Assembly: GCA_024636155.1 (NCBI GenBank)
Contig: JAGXHM010000038.1
Coordinates: 1-64,000, forward strand
Direction of reading: 5' to 3'
Length of the DNA: 64,000 nucleotides
Source: Deltaproteobacteria bacterium
GTDB taxonomy: Bacteria > Desulfobacterota > Desulfuromonadia > Desulfuromonadales > BM103
A program made the position numbers and the translations under genes. A model generated the notes under the pieces. The model did no database searches. It saw only the letters and a program-made list of their open reading frames with translations, and was not told the origin of the DNA. This document shows positions 1 to 7,750 of the stretch, in pieces (the stretch's first letter is position 1; each line of letters starts with the position of its first letter).

Positions 1-20
1 ACACCACACACTACAAATAG

Positions 21-58
21 AAAAAGGGCCACCTTCTATTTTCCAGAAGATGACCCTT
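21..58 (-). terminator. Intrinsic terminator after tRNA-Glu
   Basis: On the minus strand a 14-bp stem with some G-T pairs (AAGGGTCATCTTCT / AGAAGGTGGCCCTT, loop GGAAAAT) is followed directly by TTTTT. It lies just downstream of tRNA-Glu and probably ends the transcript that carries the two tRNAs. Confidence 0.8.
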
Positions 59-66
59 TCAAGTTT

Positions 67-144
67 TGGTATCCCGTAGCGGATTTGAACCGCTGTCGCC
101 GCCGTGAAAGGGCGGTGTCCTGGGCCAGGCTAGACGAACGGGAC
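67..144 (-). tRNA. tRNA-Glu (anticodon TTC)
   Basis: On the minus strand the sequence folds as a cloverleaf. The acceptor GTCCCGT pairs with ACGGGAT, the anticodon stem CCGCC/GGCGG encloses CTTTCAC (anticodon TTC), and the T arm carries GGTTCAAATCC. The 3' CCA is encoded. The body closely resembles enterobacterial tRNA-Glu. It lies downstream of tRNA-Lys on the same strand. Confidence 0.95.
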
Positions 145-156
145 TAAAATTAAAAT

Positions 157-183
157 ACCCAGCAGAGGATAATCCTGCTGGGT
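157..183 (-). other. Hairpin between the two tRNA genes
   Basis: A 9-bp perfect stem, ACCCAGCAG / CTGCTGGGT, sits between tRNA-Lys and tRNA-Glu. On the minus strand it is followed by ATTTTAATTTTA. It could be a weak terminator, so that tRNA-Glu is partly uncoupled from tRNA-Lys, or an RNA-processing hairpin. The sequence alone does not decide. Confidence 0.45.
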
Positions 184-198
184 ACCTCATCGTAAAAG

Positions 199-274
199 TG
201 GTGAGCCGGGGGGGGATCGAACCCACGACCATCTGATTAAAAGTCAGATGCTCTACCAACTGAGCTACCGGCCC
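199..274 (-). tRNA. tRNA-Lys (anticodon TTT)
   Basis: Minus-strand cloverleaf: acceptor GGGCCGG pairs with CCGGCTC, the D arm is AGCTCAGTTGGTAGAGC, the anticodon stem TCTGA/TCAGA encloses CTTTTAA (anticodon TTT), and the T arm is GTGGGTTCGATCC. CCA is encoded. It follows cpoB and precedes tRNA-Glu on the same strand. Confidence 0.95.
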
Positions 275-346
275 ACAGAGGGCGTTTTATAAACTGCCCC
301 GTACTACGTTGTCAACCTTTTTCTACAAGCTATTGAGTACTAAGCT

Positions 347-1195
347 TTACTGCCCCTGTAACATTTGTTTGGCTTTTTTAGCTTCGTCGGAGAGCGGGAA
401 GCGTTCAATGACACGTTGCAACAACACGCGTCCTGTTGCTTTGTCGCCGGTAGAATCAAAAGCCATCGCCTGCTTGAGCATGGCCGAGGCAACTTTCGGC
501 TGCTCACCATACTTCTGGATAATCTCTTCAAACTGCAGGATCGCCTTTTCGTAGGCTTTCTCCACATAATAAGTTTCGCCGATCCAGTAAGACGCGTTGA
601 CGGCCAGACCATCGTTCGGATAGCGCTTGAGGAATGTCTCCATCAGTTCGCGACCAGCGACAAAATCCTGCTTTTCACGAATCTTTTTCAGTGCCCGCTC
701 GTAAAGCTCCGGAGCACTTTCACCTGCCGGAGCAGCGACAACCGGAGCGGGGCTGGCAGGTGAAGCAACCACTGGAATCGATGGGTTGCTGGTCGAAGGT
801 TTAATTTCAGTTCCACCTACCTCCAGACGCGCCAACCGCTGTTCATGGTCAGCAACCTGAAGACTCAATTCATCGCGCAACAAAACCAGATCCTGGCGCA
901 GATTATCATTGAATCGCTCCTGATCACCGGTGCGACCCTGCATCGATTGCAGGTCAACACGCACGCCATCGAGCTCAGCCTGAAAATCGGCCTGGTTGCG
1001 CGCCAGAGTCTCGACATGCGCCCTGACGCCACCGGAGGTGTCGTCCTGCAATTCCTTAAGTGAGCGCTCGGCATCACCGAGACGACGCTTCATTTCCAAC
1101 CGATCGCGCTGCGACTGCAGGTCCTGCTCAGTGACCAAACAACCACTCAACACCAGGCCACTAAGCAAAATGCTCAGGAAACGGACTTGTGACAT
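347..1195 (-). CDS. cpoB: Tol-Pal system TPR lipoprotein CpoB/YbgF-like
   Basis: Last gene of the tol-pal cluster, 282 aa. Homologs coordinate outer-membrane constriction with septal peptidoglycan synthesis. A signal peptide ends in a lipobox (VLSGC, Cys19), so this copy should be lipid-anchored. A coiled coil follows (about residues 20-125), then a Ser/Pro/Ala-rich linker and a C-terminal domain of three TPR-like repeats starting near YERALKKIREKQ. The ORF-track start is a TTG. ATG at 1195 is preferred because GGAG lies 6 nt upstream and it gives a clean signal peptide. Identification is strong from domain order and from its position after pal. Confidence 0.9.
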   Translation of the reverse strand: MSQVRFLSILLSGLVLSGCLVTEQDLQSQRDRLEMKRRLGDAERSLKELQDDTSGGVRAHVETLARNQADFQAELDGVRVDLQSMQGRTGDQERFNDNLRQDLVLLRDELSLQVADHEQRLARLEVGGTEIKPSTSNPSIPVVASPASPAPVVAAPAGESAPELYERALKKIREKQDFVAGRELMETFLKRYPNDGLAVNASYWIGETYYVEKAYEKAILQFEEIIQKYGEQPKVASAMLKQAMAFDSTGDKATGRVLLQRVIERFPLSDEAKKAKQMLQGQ

Positions 1196-1238
1196 GAAGA
1201 ACTCCAAAAACAACGCAGCGTGCGCTGCGATAATCTAG

Positions 1239-1763
1239 TTAGTTGACGGATTTAAACTCAGCGCGGCGATTTTGTGCCCAGGCTTCTTCATTAGAGGCGT
1301 CAACCAGGGGTTTCTCTTCACCATAAGAGATAACAGAAAGGCGCTTGGCACTGACACCCAGAGAAACCAGGTAGCTTTTCGCTGCCAGGGCACGGCTTTC
1401 ACCGAGGGCCAGGTTGTATTCATCAGAGCCGCGCTCGTCGCAATGGCCTTCGATAACAACGTTAACATCACCCATGGTATTCAGGTATTTGGCATTGGCG
1501 CTGAGAATCTGGCGGGCTTCGCTGGAAAGAGTGAACTGGTCGAAATCGAAATAGATCCGCTCCATGCCAGCCATCTGGTCATGACTTGGCACAGCCTCGC
1601 CCTGCATCGACTTATCATCAACACCTTTGGCTTCCTGCTGCTGGCTCATATCGGCCTGAGTAACAGGAGCCTGATCTTCAGTGACAGGCTTGGCGCAGCC
1701 AACCAGACCACTAAAAAGAAAGAGAACGATCAGAACCAGCTTGAGAGTTTGAACTGTTTTCAT
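1239..1763 (-). CDS. pal: Peptidoglycan-associated lipoprotein Pal
   Basis: Pal, 174 aa, anchors the outer membrane to peptidoglycan and is recruited by TolB. The signal peptide has a lipobox ending LVGC (Cys23). After a low-complexity Gln/Glu linker comes an OmpA-like domain with IYFDFDQFTL and the peptidoglycan-binding signature IEGHCDERGSDEYNLALG. C-terminal NRRAEF is typical. Length matches the family. A good ribosome-binding site (AAAGGAG) precedes ATG. It sits between tolB and cpoB on the same strand. Confidence 0.97.
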   Translation of the reverse strand: MKTVQTLKLVLIVLFLFSGLVGCAKPVTEDQAPVTQADMSQQQEAKGVDDKSMQGEAVPSHDQMAGMERIYFDFDQFTLSSEARQILSANAKYLNTMGDVNVVIEGHCDERGSDEYNLALGESRALAAKSYLVSLGVSAKRLSVISYGEEKPLVDASNEEAWAQNRRAEFKSVN

Positions 1764-1880
1764 TGTAGACTCCTTTGGTAAGACAGTAGTTCATGGCCTC
1801 TTCTGACAAATCAGAGACGCCGACTAAATTCATTGAAAGCGATCATTATATCTAGCTGACGAGGAAATAACAACTACTTG

Positions 1881-3179
1881 CTACCAGCGAGGCGACCAGG
1901 CCGGATGACGACTGTCACTTTCCAGTGTTGTCAGTCGTCGGGAGCCGGTACCGTCGGCACGCATGACATAGATGACCCGGTTGCCACCCTTGTCTGAAGA
2001 ATAGATGATGAAGCGGCCATCAGGGCTCCAGCGAGGGTGTTCGCTGTTTCCCGGACCGAAAGTCAGACGACGCTCGTCAGTGCCATCGATCTTGATGGTA
2101 TAGACATCGAATCGTCCGCCTTCCTGACGAGTAAAGGCAATCCGCTCACCTTTCGGGCCCCAGGCCGGTGTTGCGTTGTACTTGCCTCTTGTGGTCAGCC
2201 GTTCCGTCTTACCAGAAAAGATGTCGGCAATAAAGACATGCGGGTTGCCCTGGCGGTTGGAGACAAAAGCTAGCCGGCTACCATCCGGGCTCCAACTCGG
2301 ATCACTGTCAATCCCCCAGTTGTCGGTAATTCGCTTACGCACCTGGCCACTGGTGCCGATCAGGTAGATTTCCGGGTTGCCGTCTTTGGACAGGGTCAGG
2401 GCGATCTCGCGCTCGCTGGGAGCCATGCGGCCAGCCACATTGAGACCCTGCTTGTAGGAAACTTTTGCCTCTTTGCCGGAATAGATCTCCTTACGATAGA
2501 GGTCGGGATTGTTGGCCCGGTAAGAGGTAAAGAGGATCTCCTTGCCACGCGGCGAGAAGTCGGGATTGAGTACGATGGAGCGATGATTCGTCAGACGGAC
2601 CGGGCGCTTGCCATCGACATCCATCAACCAGAGCTCCTTGTCGCCGCTCTTGTCGGAGATGTAAGCGATGCGGGCACTGAATGGCCCCTCTTCACCCGTC
2701 AGCTCCTTGAGCACCAGATCGGCAAAGGCGTGCGCCATGCGCCGCACATCTTTAGGCTCACCGACATAACGGCGACCGGTCAGCAGGCGGCGATTGACGA
2801 CATCAAAGAGACGTGCTTCGACGATCAGCTTTTCACCTTGCAGAGAGTAGGTGCCCTTGATCAGGGTTTCGCTGCCAAGCATCCGCCATTGCGGGAAATT
2901 GACCTGGGTGCTGTAAAGGCCGATGAGCTTGGCATCATCGAGGAAGGCGCCGGGATCAACGAAACGAAACAGGCCGGAGAGATCAAGGTCGGCGACAAGT
3001 ACTTCATTAAGCTCGCCGGAGATCTGTGCCGACGGAACGCCCTCGCTCGGCAGAAATTCTGTCAACGCCAACGGGATCGACTGCTCGCCGGGAGATGAAA
3101 TCTCTATTTCGGTAGCGGCCAAAGCTGACCACGGCAAAGCGCAGCAAACGAATAAAACAATGAACCAACGCAACAACAT
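1881..3179 (-). CDS. tolB: Tol-Pal system protein TolB
   Basis: Periplasmic TolB, 432 aa. A signal peptide of about 21 residues ends at WSALA, followed by the N-terminal alpha/beta domain. The C-terminal half is a six-bladed propeller built from repeats such as DPSWSPDGSRLAFVSNR and HPRWSPDGRFIIYSSD. TolB binds Pal and relays TolA action to the outer membrane. The ATG lies 2 bp after the tolA stop. Its Shine-Dalgarno sequence AGGAG sits in the last codons of tolA, which suggests translational coupling. Confidence 0.97.
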   Translation of the reverse strand: MLLRWFIVLFVCCALPWSALAATEIEISSPGEQSIPLALTEFLPSEGVPSAQISGELNEVLVADLDLSGLFRFVDPGAFLDDAKLIGLYSTQVNFPQWRMLGSETLIKGTYSLQGEKLIVEARLFDVVNRRLLTGRRYVGEPKDVRRMAHAFADLVLKELTGEEGPFSARIAYISDKSGDKELWLMDVDGKRPVRLTNHRSIVLNPDFSPRGKEILFTSYRANNPDLYRKEIYSGKEAKVSYKQGLNVAGRMAPSEREIALTLSKDGNPEIYLIGTSGQVRKRITDNWGIDSDPSWSPDGSRLAFVSNRQGNPHVFIADIFSGKTERLTTRGKYNATPAWGPKGERIAFTRQEGGRFDVYTIKIDGTDERRLTFGPGNSEHPRWSPDGRFIIYSSDKGGNRVIYVMRADGTGSRRLTTLESDSRHPAWSPRW

Positions 3180-3181
3180 GC

Positions 3182-4030
3182 TTATCTCCTCGCCGCAGCG
3201 ATATCCTTGAGGTTAAAAGTCACCACCAGTTCGAGATCTTGCGGCAGTGGTTGCGGCAGCTGCTCGGACTTAGTGATGGCGCGTTTCAATGAATCGTCAA
3301 ACTGTTGATTGCCCGACGGTGCATTGATTCGAAAACTCATTAATTTTCCTGCAGCAGAATAGACTAACGTCGCTTTAGCCTCGATATCCGCGATGCGAGC
3401 CTGATCAATCAGGTATGGTGACAGTACCCAGTTCTCCTGAATAACGGTTCGGACAAAATCGACATGTGCGCTGCCTACTTCATCGCCCGAACCATCTAGC
3501 GAACCCACCGGCACATCGGCCGGCACGGTCGCGGCCACACTGGTGGATGCAGCCAATTTGGCGATCTTGTCCTTCATAGCTTCGCGTGCATCTTTACGTG
3601 CCTGACGCTCACGAATCTCGTCAAGGGCGCTTTGCACCTTCTGATCTTTACGCGTATCAGCTTTAACTATGGGCTTAGTCACAGGTTTTGGCTTTGCTAC
3701 TGTCGCTGGCTTGACCTGAGGTTTTACCGCAGGCTTGACCTCTGGTTTGGGCACAGCAGGGGTGACGGTCTGAGCTGTTGGTTTGACCGGCGCGGCCTGC
3801 GGTTTTTTGGCCGGACGCGGATCGGGACGACCGGCCTGGGGGTTGAGGACCGGCTTATGAATCAGGTCGACATAGTAGATCGGTGGCTTGGGGCGGGTAT
3901 TGGTGCCGAACAGGTCAAAGCTGAACGCGACCCAGATCAGGCCGTGGACAATCAGCGAAACCAGTAGCAGGCGACCGAACTTCGGGTCGCTATGAAAGGC
4001 ATTGCTTTGGCGCAAAGGCGCAACTGACAT
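3182..4030 (-). CDS. tolA: TolA/TonB-like energy transducer
   Basis: 282 aa, placed where TolA is expected between tolR and tolB. There is one N-terminal transmembrane segment (LLLVSLIVHGLIWVAF, about 20-40). A long Pro/Lys/Val-rich spacer resembling TonB follows (PKPEVKPAVKPQVKP and similar, about 60-120), then a charged helix and a C-terminal TonB/TolA-type domain (VIQENWVLSPYL...). It should couple the TolQR proton-driven motor to TolB/Pal. The spacer is TonB-like rather than the Ala/Lys helix of enteric TolA. The start is 16 bp from the tolR stop with a weak ribosome-binding site. Confidence 0.85.
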   Translation of the reverse strand: MSVAPLRQSNAFHSDPKFGRLLLVSLIVHGLIWVAFSFDLFGTNTRPKPPIYYVDLIHKPVLNPQAGRPDPRPAKKPQAAPVKPTAQTVTPAVPKPEVKPAVKPQVKPATVAKPKPVTKPIVKADTRKDQKVQSALDEIRERQARKDAREAMKDKIAKLAASTSVAATVPADVPVGSLDGSGDEVGSAHVDFVRTVIQENWVLSPYLIDQARIADIEAKATLVYSAAGKLMSFRINAPSGNQQFDDSLKRAITKSEQLPQPLPQDLELVVTFNLKDIAAARR

Positions 4031-4046
4031 CAGACTGCTCGCTTGC

Positions 4047-4469
4047 TCACTTCACTGGCTCCTGGGCGACCATGCCAAGCTTGACAACACCGGCTCGCTT
4101 GACGGCTGCCATGACCTTGACCACCTGACCATAGGGGACCGCTTTATCTGCCTCGAGATAGACGGTTTTATCTTCTCGCTCACTTAATATCTGCTGCAAA
4201 ACCGGGGTCAATTTATTTGCATCTTCAACCCGGTTGTTGCCGACCATGATCTCTCCCTTGCGGGTCACGGTAATCACCAACGGTTCTTTGACTGCAGAGA
4301 GGTTTGGCGCATTCTCAACTTCAGGCAGGGTGACATCAACACCCTTTTCCATCATCGGTGCGGTAATCATAAAAATGATGAGCAGCACCAACATGACATC
4401 GACAAAAGGTGTGACATTGATCTGCGCCAGCATGGTGCGCCGACGGTTGCTGTTCTGACCGACTTCCAT
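4047..4469 (-). CDS. tolR: ExbD/TolR family stator protein TolR
   Basis: 140 aa with one N-terminal transmembrane helix carrying the conserved proton-pathway Asp (TPFVDVMLVLLIIFMI, about 21-36) and a periplasmic domain. It pairs with TolQ to use the proton gradient. Its ATG begins 1 nt after the tolQ stop codon, so translation is probably coupled. Family and position agree. Confidence 0.95.
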   Translation of the reverse strand: MEVGQNSNRRRTMLAQINVTPFVDVMLVLLIIFMITAPMMEKGVDVTLPEVENAPNLSAVKEPLVITVTRKGEIMVGNNRVEDANKLTPVLQQILSEREDKTVYLEADKAVPYGQVVKVMAAVKRAGVVKLGMVAQEPVK

Positions 4470-4470
4470 C

Positions 4471-5142
4471 TTATTTGCCTCGGCTCATGCGCTGAACAAT
4501 GTTCAGCATCTCCTGGCTGAAATTATCCATCTCACCAAGCAGCACGTTGACCTTGTTAACAAAGTGGTTGTATCCGATAACGGCCGGAATCGCCGCGACC
4601 AGGCCAATCGCAGTAGCGACCAACGCTTCAGAGATGCCCGGTGCAACAACGGCCAGTGAAGCGCTGCCACTGGTACCGATGCCGTGGAAAGCGTCCATGA
4701 TGCCCCAGACGGTGCCGAACAGGCCGATAAAAGGCGCTGCTGAACCAGTGGTGGCGAGGAAGGAAAGATACTTTTCGAGACGGTGGGTCTCCGATGTTGT
4801 GGAACGGCGCAGCACGCGGGCAACCCGTTCCTGCTCACCGAGATCGGCCACAAGGTTGCCCTCCTCCTGACCATCGACCTGGCGTCGATTCTGAGCCAAC
4901 TCGCGATAAACTTCACGAAAGAGAACTGTAAGCGGTGAGTGAAGATAATCATCCAACCCCTGACCGATAGCATCAAAGCGTTTCTTCGACCAGAAAAAAT
5001 CGAGGAAACGTTCCGAATCACGAATCGCGCGATGGATAATCAGCTGCTTGTAGAAAATAATGGCCCACGAGACCACGGAAAAATAGATCAGAATCAACAG
5101 GACCAGCTTGACGACCGGGCCGGCATTGAGTACCAGTTCCAA
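4471..5142 (-). CDS. tolQ: MotA/TolQ/ExbB proton channel protein TolQ
   Basis: The ORF track extends upstream into a dispersed repeat with an implausible Arg-rich N-terminus. A TTG at 5142 preceded by AAGGAG at 7 nt gives a 223-aa protein starting MELVLNAGPVVKLVL, the usual TolQ length and beginning. Three transmembrane segments are visible: near the N-terminus, around LSFLATTGSAAPFIGLFGTV, and around ALVATAIGLVAAIPAVIGY. The last two are conserved in the MotA/TolQ/ExbB family. It is the first gene of the tol-pal cluster. Confidence 0.93.
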   Translation of the reverse strand: MELVLNAGPVVKLVLLILIYFSVVSWAIIFYKQLIIHRAIRDSERFLDFFWSKKRFDAIGQGLDDYLHSPLTVLFREVYRELAQNRRQVDGQEEGNLVADLGEQERVARVLRRSTTSETHRLEKYLSFLATTGSAAPFIGLFGTVWGIMDAFHGIGTSGSASLAVVAPGISEALVATAIGLVAAIPAVIGYNHFVNKVNVLLGEMDNFSQEMLNIVQRMSRGK

Positions 5143-5447
5143 GGGCTTTCTCCTTAAACGACGGGATGTCGGGCCAGTGGCCCGTCTATCTGGTTTCTGT
5201 CCGGAAACCGCCCTTTTCCGTAATCTCAGCGTCAATCTGCGCATTTGATTGTGCGGCGTAAAGTACTACGCCTCCGCTCAAACGCTTGATTTCCTTGATC
5301 TTGCGAAAAATTGCTGGTTTCCAAATCAGAAACTCAAGCTGTAACCATCCAGAGTTTCCGGATGGACACCATATCTATCAGATTTTGATTATCGGGTAGC
5401 GCTGACGGCAAGTCAACCGGACAGCACACTTTTCTCTCTACATGCCC
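5143..5447. repeat. Intergenic block with dispersed repeat copy A
   Basis: This gene-free 305-bp stretch between the DUF2064 gene and tolQ holds one copy (about 5194-5333) of a sequence that recurs in inverted orientation at about 13247-13386, with roughly 85-90% identity by eye. The core GCGTCAATCTGCGCATTTGA is identical in both. Imperfect inverted repeats (GTTTCCGGA...) flank copy A at about 5185-5208 and 5353-5376. No convincing ORF is present. It looks like a non-autonomous repeat element. The tolQ promoter must lie in or near it. Confidence 0.75.
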
Positions 5448-6134
5448 CTAAAGCAGTTCACTCAACTCTGCAACAATATGACGAGCCGTCTGTGACTCGG
5501 GAGAGCGGGCCACCAATTGTCGCAAGTCATCAAGCTCATCAAGATCCTGCCAACCTTTCGTTTCATGACAAGTCAAACCGAGCAACCGACTGCGTTGCCG
5601 GGTCGCCTCCAGCACCCGGGAGGTGCTCCAGGGAATCTCCGCAAAAAGTTCCGTCGTCGGCCCTCGCATGCCGATGATGGCATAACCGCCATCCCGACAG
5701 GGAACGGTGGCAACATCCACTTTCTGCAACTGCTCCACGACCTCTTCAATCAGCGCAATGGGCAAGTCCGGACTATCGGAACCGGCCAACAGAACCGGGC
5801 CAGCACCGGCAGCGAAAAGTGCCTGCACAGCATTCGTCATGCGAACCCCGAGACCGTCGCCACTCTGGGCAAGCAACGGCAGGCCAGGGAAGGCCTCCCT
5901 GAACCAGTCACGCTCTCCGGCATAACAGATGACCAACGGCAAGCCAGCAGAAAGCAACCGTGCGACCGTCTCCTGCAAAGCGGTCTGATAGAGCAGGCAA
6001 GCCTGCTCTGCCGACAACGACGGCGTCAACCGCGTCTTGACCTGACCGGGTACTGGTTGCTTGGCAAACAAACCAATAACGGGCTCAGGATGACTAAAAA
6101 TAAGGCGATTTAAGGAGTTGTCCACCTTATCCAC
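5448..6134 (-). CDS. DUF2064 / TIGR04282-type glycosyltransferase-like protein
   Basis: A roughly 228-aa GT-A-like protein. It has IGLFAKQPVPGQVKTRLTP near the N-terminus and VLLAGSDSPDLP, plus PCRDGGYAIIGMRG, which are hallmarks of the DUF2064/TIGR04282 nucleotidyl/glycosyl transferase-like family. The substrate is unknown. The track's start lies deep inside folE2. GTG at 6134 (or GTG 6125) just after the folE2 stop is more likely, with GGA 7 nt upstream of 6134. It is probably co-transcribed with folE2. The start region contains two DnaA-box-like sequences. Confidence 0.8.
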   Translation of the reverse strand: MDKVDNSLNRLIFSHPEPVIGLFAKQPVPGQVKTRLTPSLSAEQACLLYQTALQETVARLLSAGLPLVICYAGERDWFREAFPGLPLLAQSGDGLGVRMTNAVQALFAAGAGPVLLAGSDSPDLPIALIEEVVEQLQKVDVATVPCRDGGYAIIGMRGPTTELFAEIPWSTSRVLEATRQRSRLLGLTCHETKGWQDLDELDDLRQLVARSPESQTARHIVAELSELL

Positions 6135-6147
6135 AGGCTTATCCACG
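6127..6147 (+). promoter_or_regulatory. Tandem DnaA-box-like sequences
   Basis: TTATCCACA (6127-6135) is an exact match to the consensus DnaA box. It is followed 3 nt later by TTATCCACG (6139-6147), one mismatch. They lie at the folE2 stop and the start of the DUF2064 gene, about 18 kb from dnaA. They could bind DnaA, or merely reflect codons for a repeated VDKPVDKVD peptide. Confidence 0.35.
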
Positions 6148-6987
6148 TTCGGTAGAGTTTTGGCTCTCGACCATGGCATAGGCAGAATGGTTGTGAATTG
6201 ACTCAAAATTTTCACAGGCAACCCGAAACCAGGTCACCTCTGGCACCTTGAGCAGACGCTGAGTCACCGCCCGGACGACATCCTCGACAAACATCGGGTT
6301 ATCGTAGGCCTGTTCAGTCAGTGCTTTCTCGTCTTCGCGCTTGAGCAAAGCAAAGACCGGGGCGCTGCCACACTCCTCCACCCACTCGATCAGATCTTCG
6401 AGCCAGACATGATCGGTGTAACGAATCTCGACTTTCACGGCACTACGTTGGTTATGTGCACCGCGAGCACTGATTTCCTTTGAGCAGGGACAGAGCGAGG
6501 TCATCGGTACAGTGACACCAAGAATAAAATCGTAATCTTCACTGAGACTCCCCTGCATGCGACACTGGTACTCCATCAGACTGCGTGCTCCTGAGACAGG
6601 GGCCTGCTTCTCAATGAAGTAGGGAAACTCCAGTTCCAGATGGGCACTGCTCGCTTCAAGATGCTTCTTCATGTCGCTCAGCATTGTATTCATACGGTCA
6701 ATGCTGATCTGACCGTGATACTGATTGAGAATCTCTATGAAGCGACTCATATGTGTGCCCTTGAAATGATGGGGCAGGTCAACATACATGTTGATGCGCG
6801 CAACCGTCTGCTGTTGATCTTTGCTCTTGTCCATAACCACAATCGGGTAACGGATATCCTTGACACCGACCTTGTCGATAGCGATGTTGCGATTGTCGCG
6901 GGATTTCTGCATGTCGGGCATGCCGGCGGCGGGACGAGGGACGCGCGACGCGGGACGCGAGGAAGCATTATTATTGTTTGTACTCAT
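6139..6987 (-). CDS. folE2: GTP cyclohydrolase FolE2 (type IB)
   Basis: 282 aa. The FolE2 (DUF198) family converts GTP to dihydroneopterin triphosphate for folate and queuosine precursors. Characteristic stretches are visible: DLPHHFKGTHMSRFIEIL, then TVPMTSLCPCSKEIS with the metal-binding Cys, GAHNQRS, and ENFESIHNHSAYA. The first 25 or so residues (Asn run, then SRPASRVPRPAAG) are low-complexity and encoded by a GC-rich degenerate repeat. The conserved domain starts near DNRNIAIDKVGVKDIRYP. The queC gene immediately upstream points to a role in queuosine synthesis. Confidence 0.95.
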   Translation of the reverse strand: MSTNNNNASSRPASRVPRPAAGMPDMQKSRDNRNIAIDKVGVKDIRYPIVVMDKSKDQQQTVARINMYVDLPHHFKGTHMSRFIEILNQYHGQISIDRMNTMLSDMKKHLEASSAHLELEFPYFIEKQAPVSGARSLMEYQCRMQGSLSEDYDFILGVTVPMTSLCPCSKEISARGAHNQRSAVKVEIRYTDHVWLEDLIEWVEECGSAPVFALLKREDEKALTEQAYDNPMFVEDVVRAVTQRLLKVPEVTWFRVACENFESIHNHSAYAMVESQNSTERG

Positions 6988-7019
6988 GAGTGATGTCCTG
7001 AAGTTTTTAAATGTTCACG

Positions 7020-7709
7020 TTACGCGCCACGCGTCACGTATTCGATCGGATCTTCGAGCCCGGCCTCTCTGAATCCCTTCAACCGCAAGTAACAGGAATC
7101 ACAACGGCCACAGGAGATACCTGCTTGAGTCGGATCGTAACAGGAGTGGGTCAGGCTGTAGTCGACACCAAGGTTCAGACCAGTACGAATAATCTCCGCT
7201 TTGCTGAGCTGGATCAACGGCGAGTGGATAGTGTAGGGGTGGTCGCCTTCAACCCCGGCCCTGGTGGCCAGGTTCGCCATATTTTCGAAGGCGCTGATAA
7301 ATTCCGGGCGGCAATCCGGATAGCCGGAATAGTCCAACGCATTGACGCCGACATAGATATCAAAAGCGCCAAGCACCTCAGCCCAGCCAAGGGCGAAACT
7401 TAAAAAAATGGTATTACGGGCCGGAACATAGGTAATGGGGATATCGTCAGTTGAAGTTTGATCTTTCGGTACTTCGATCTCTGCGGTCAGAGCGCTACCA
7501 CCAAACTGGCGCAGATCAATTTGCATCACCTGATGACTTACCGCGCCGATCTTTGGCGCATATTCACGTGCTTTATCCAGCTCTACGGAATGCCGCTGAC
7601 CATAAGCAAAACTCATGGCATAGGGCTCAAAGCCGTCTGCCCGGGCAATCGCCATACAGGTCGTCGAATCAAGACCACCACTATAAAGAACTACCGCTTT
7701 TTTAATCAT
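7020..7709 (-). CDS. queC: 7-cyano-7-deazaguanine synthase QueC
   Basis: 229 aa, makes preQ0 from 7-carboxy-7-deazaguanine in queuosine biosynthesis. The PP-loop ATP pyrophosphatase motif SGGLDSTT is at residues 10-17. A C-terminal zinc site is visible as [32 protein letters not shown] is also characteristic. It lies between pyk and folE2, all minus strand. The last codons (YVTRGA) overlap a degenerate ACGCGT-type repeat, so the extreme C-terminus may be repeat-derived. Confidence 0.96.
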   Translation of the reverse strand: MIKKAVVLYSGGLDSTTCMAIARADGFEPYAMSFAYGQRHSVELDKAREYAPKIGAVSHQVMQIDLRQFGGSALTAEIEVPKDQTSTDDIPITYVPARNTIFLSFALGWAEVLGAFDIYVGVNALDYSGYPDCRPEFISAFENMANLATRAGVEGDHPYTIHSPLIQLSKAEIIRTGLNLGVDYSLTHSCYDPTQAGISCGRCDSCYLRLKGFREAGLEDPIEYVTRGA

Positions 7710-7750
7710 GCTTTTCCTCGTCCCTCGTAACGCGTCCCGGTTTTTATCGA

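Noticed and set aside
5143-5244. N-terminal extension of TolQ in the ORF track
   Set aside because: The extension is Arg-rich, unlike TolQ, and lies in and next to the dispersed repeat; a well-placed AAGGAG-TTG starts the real protein.
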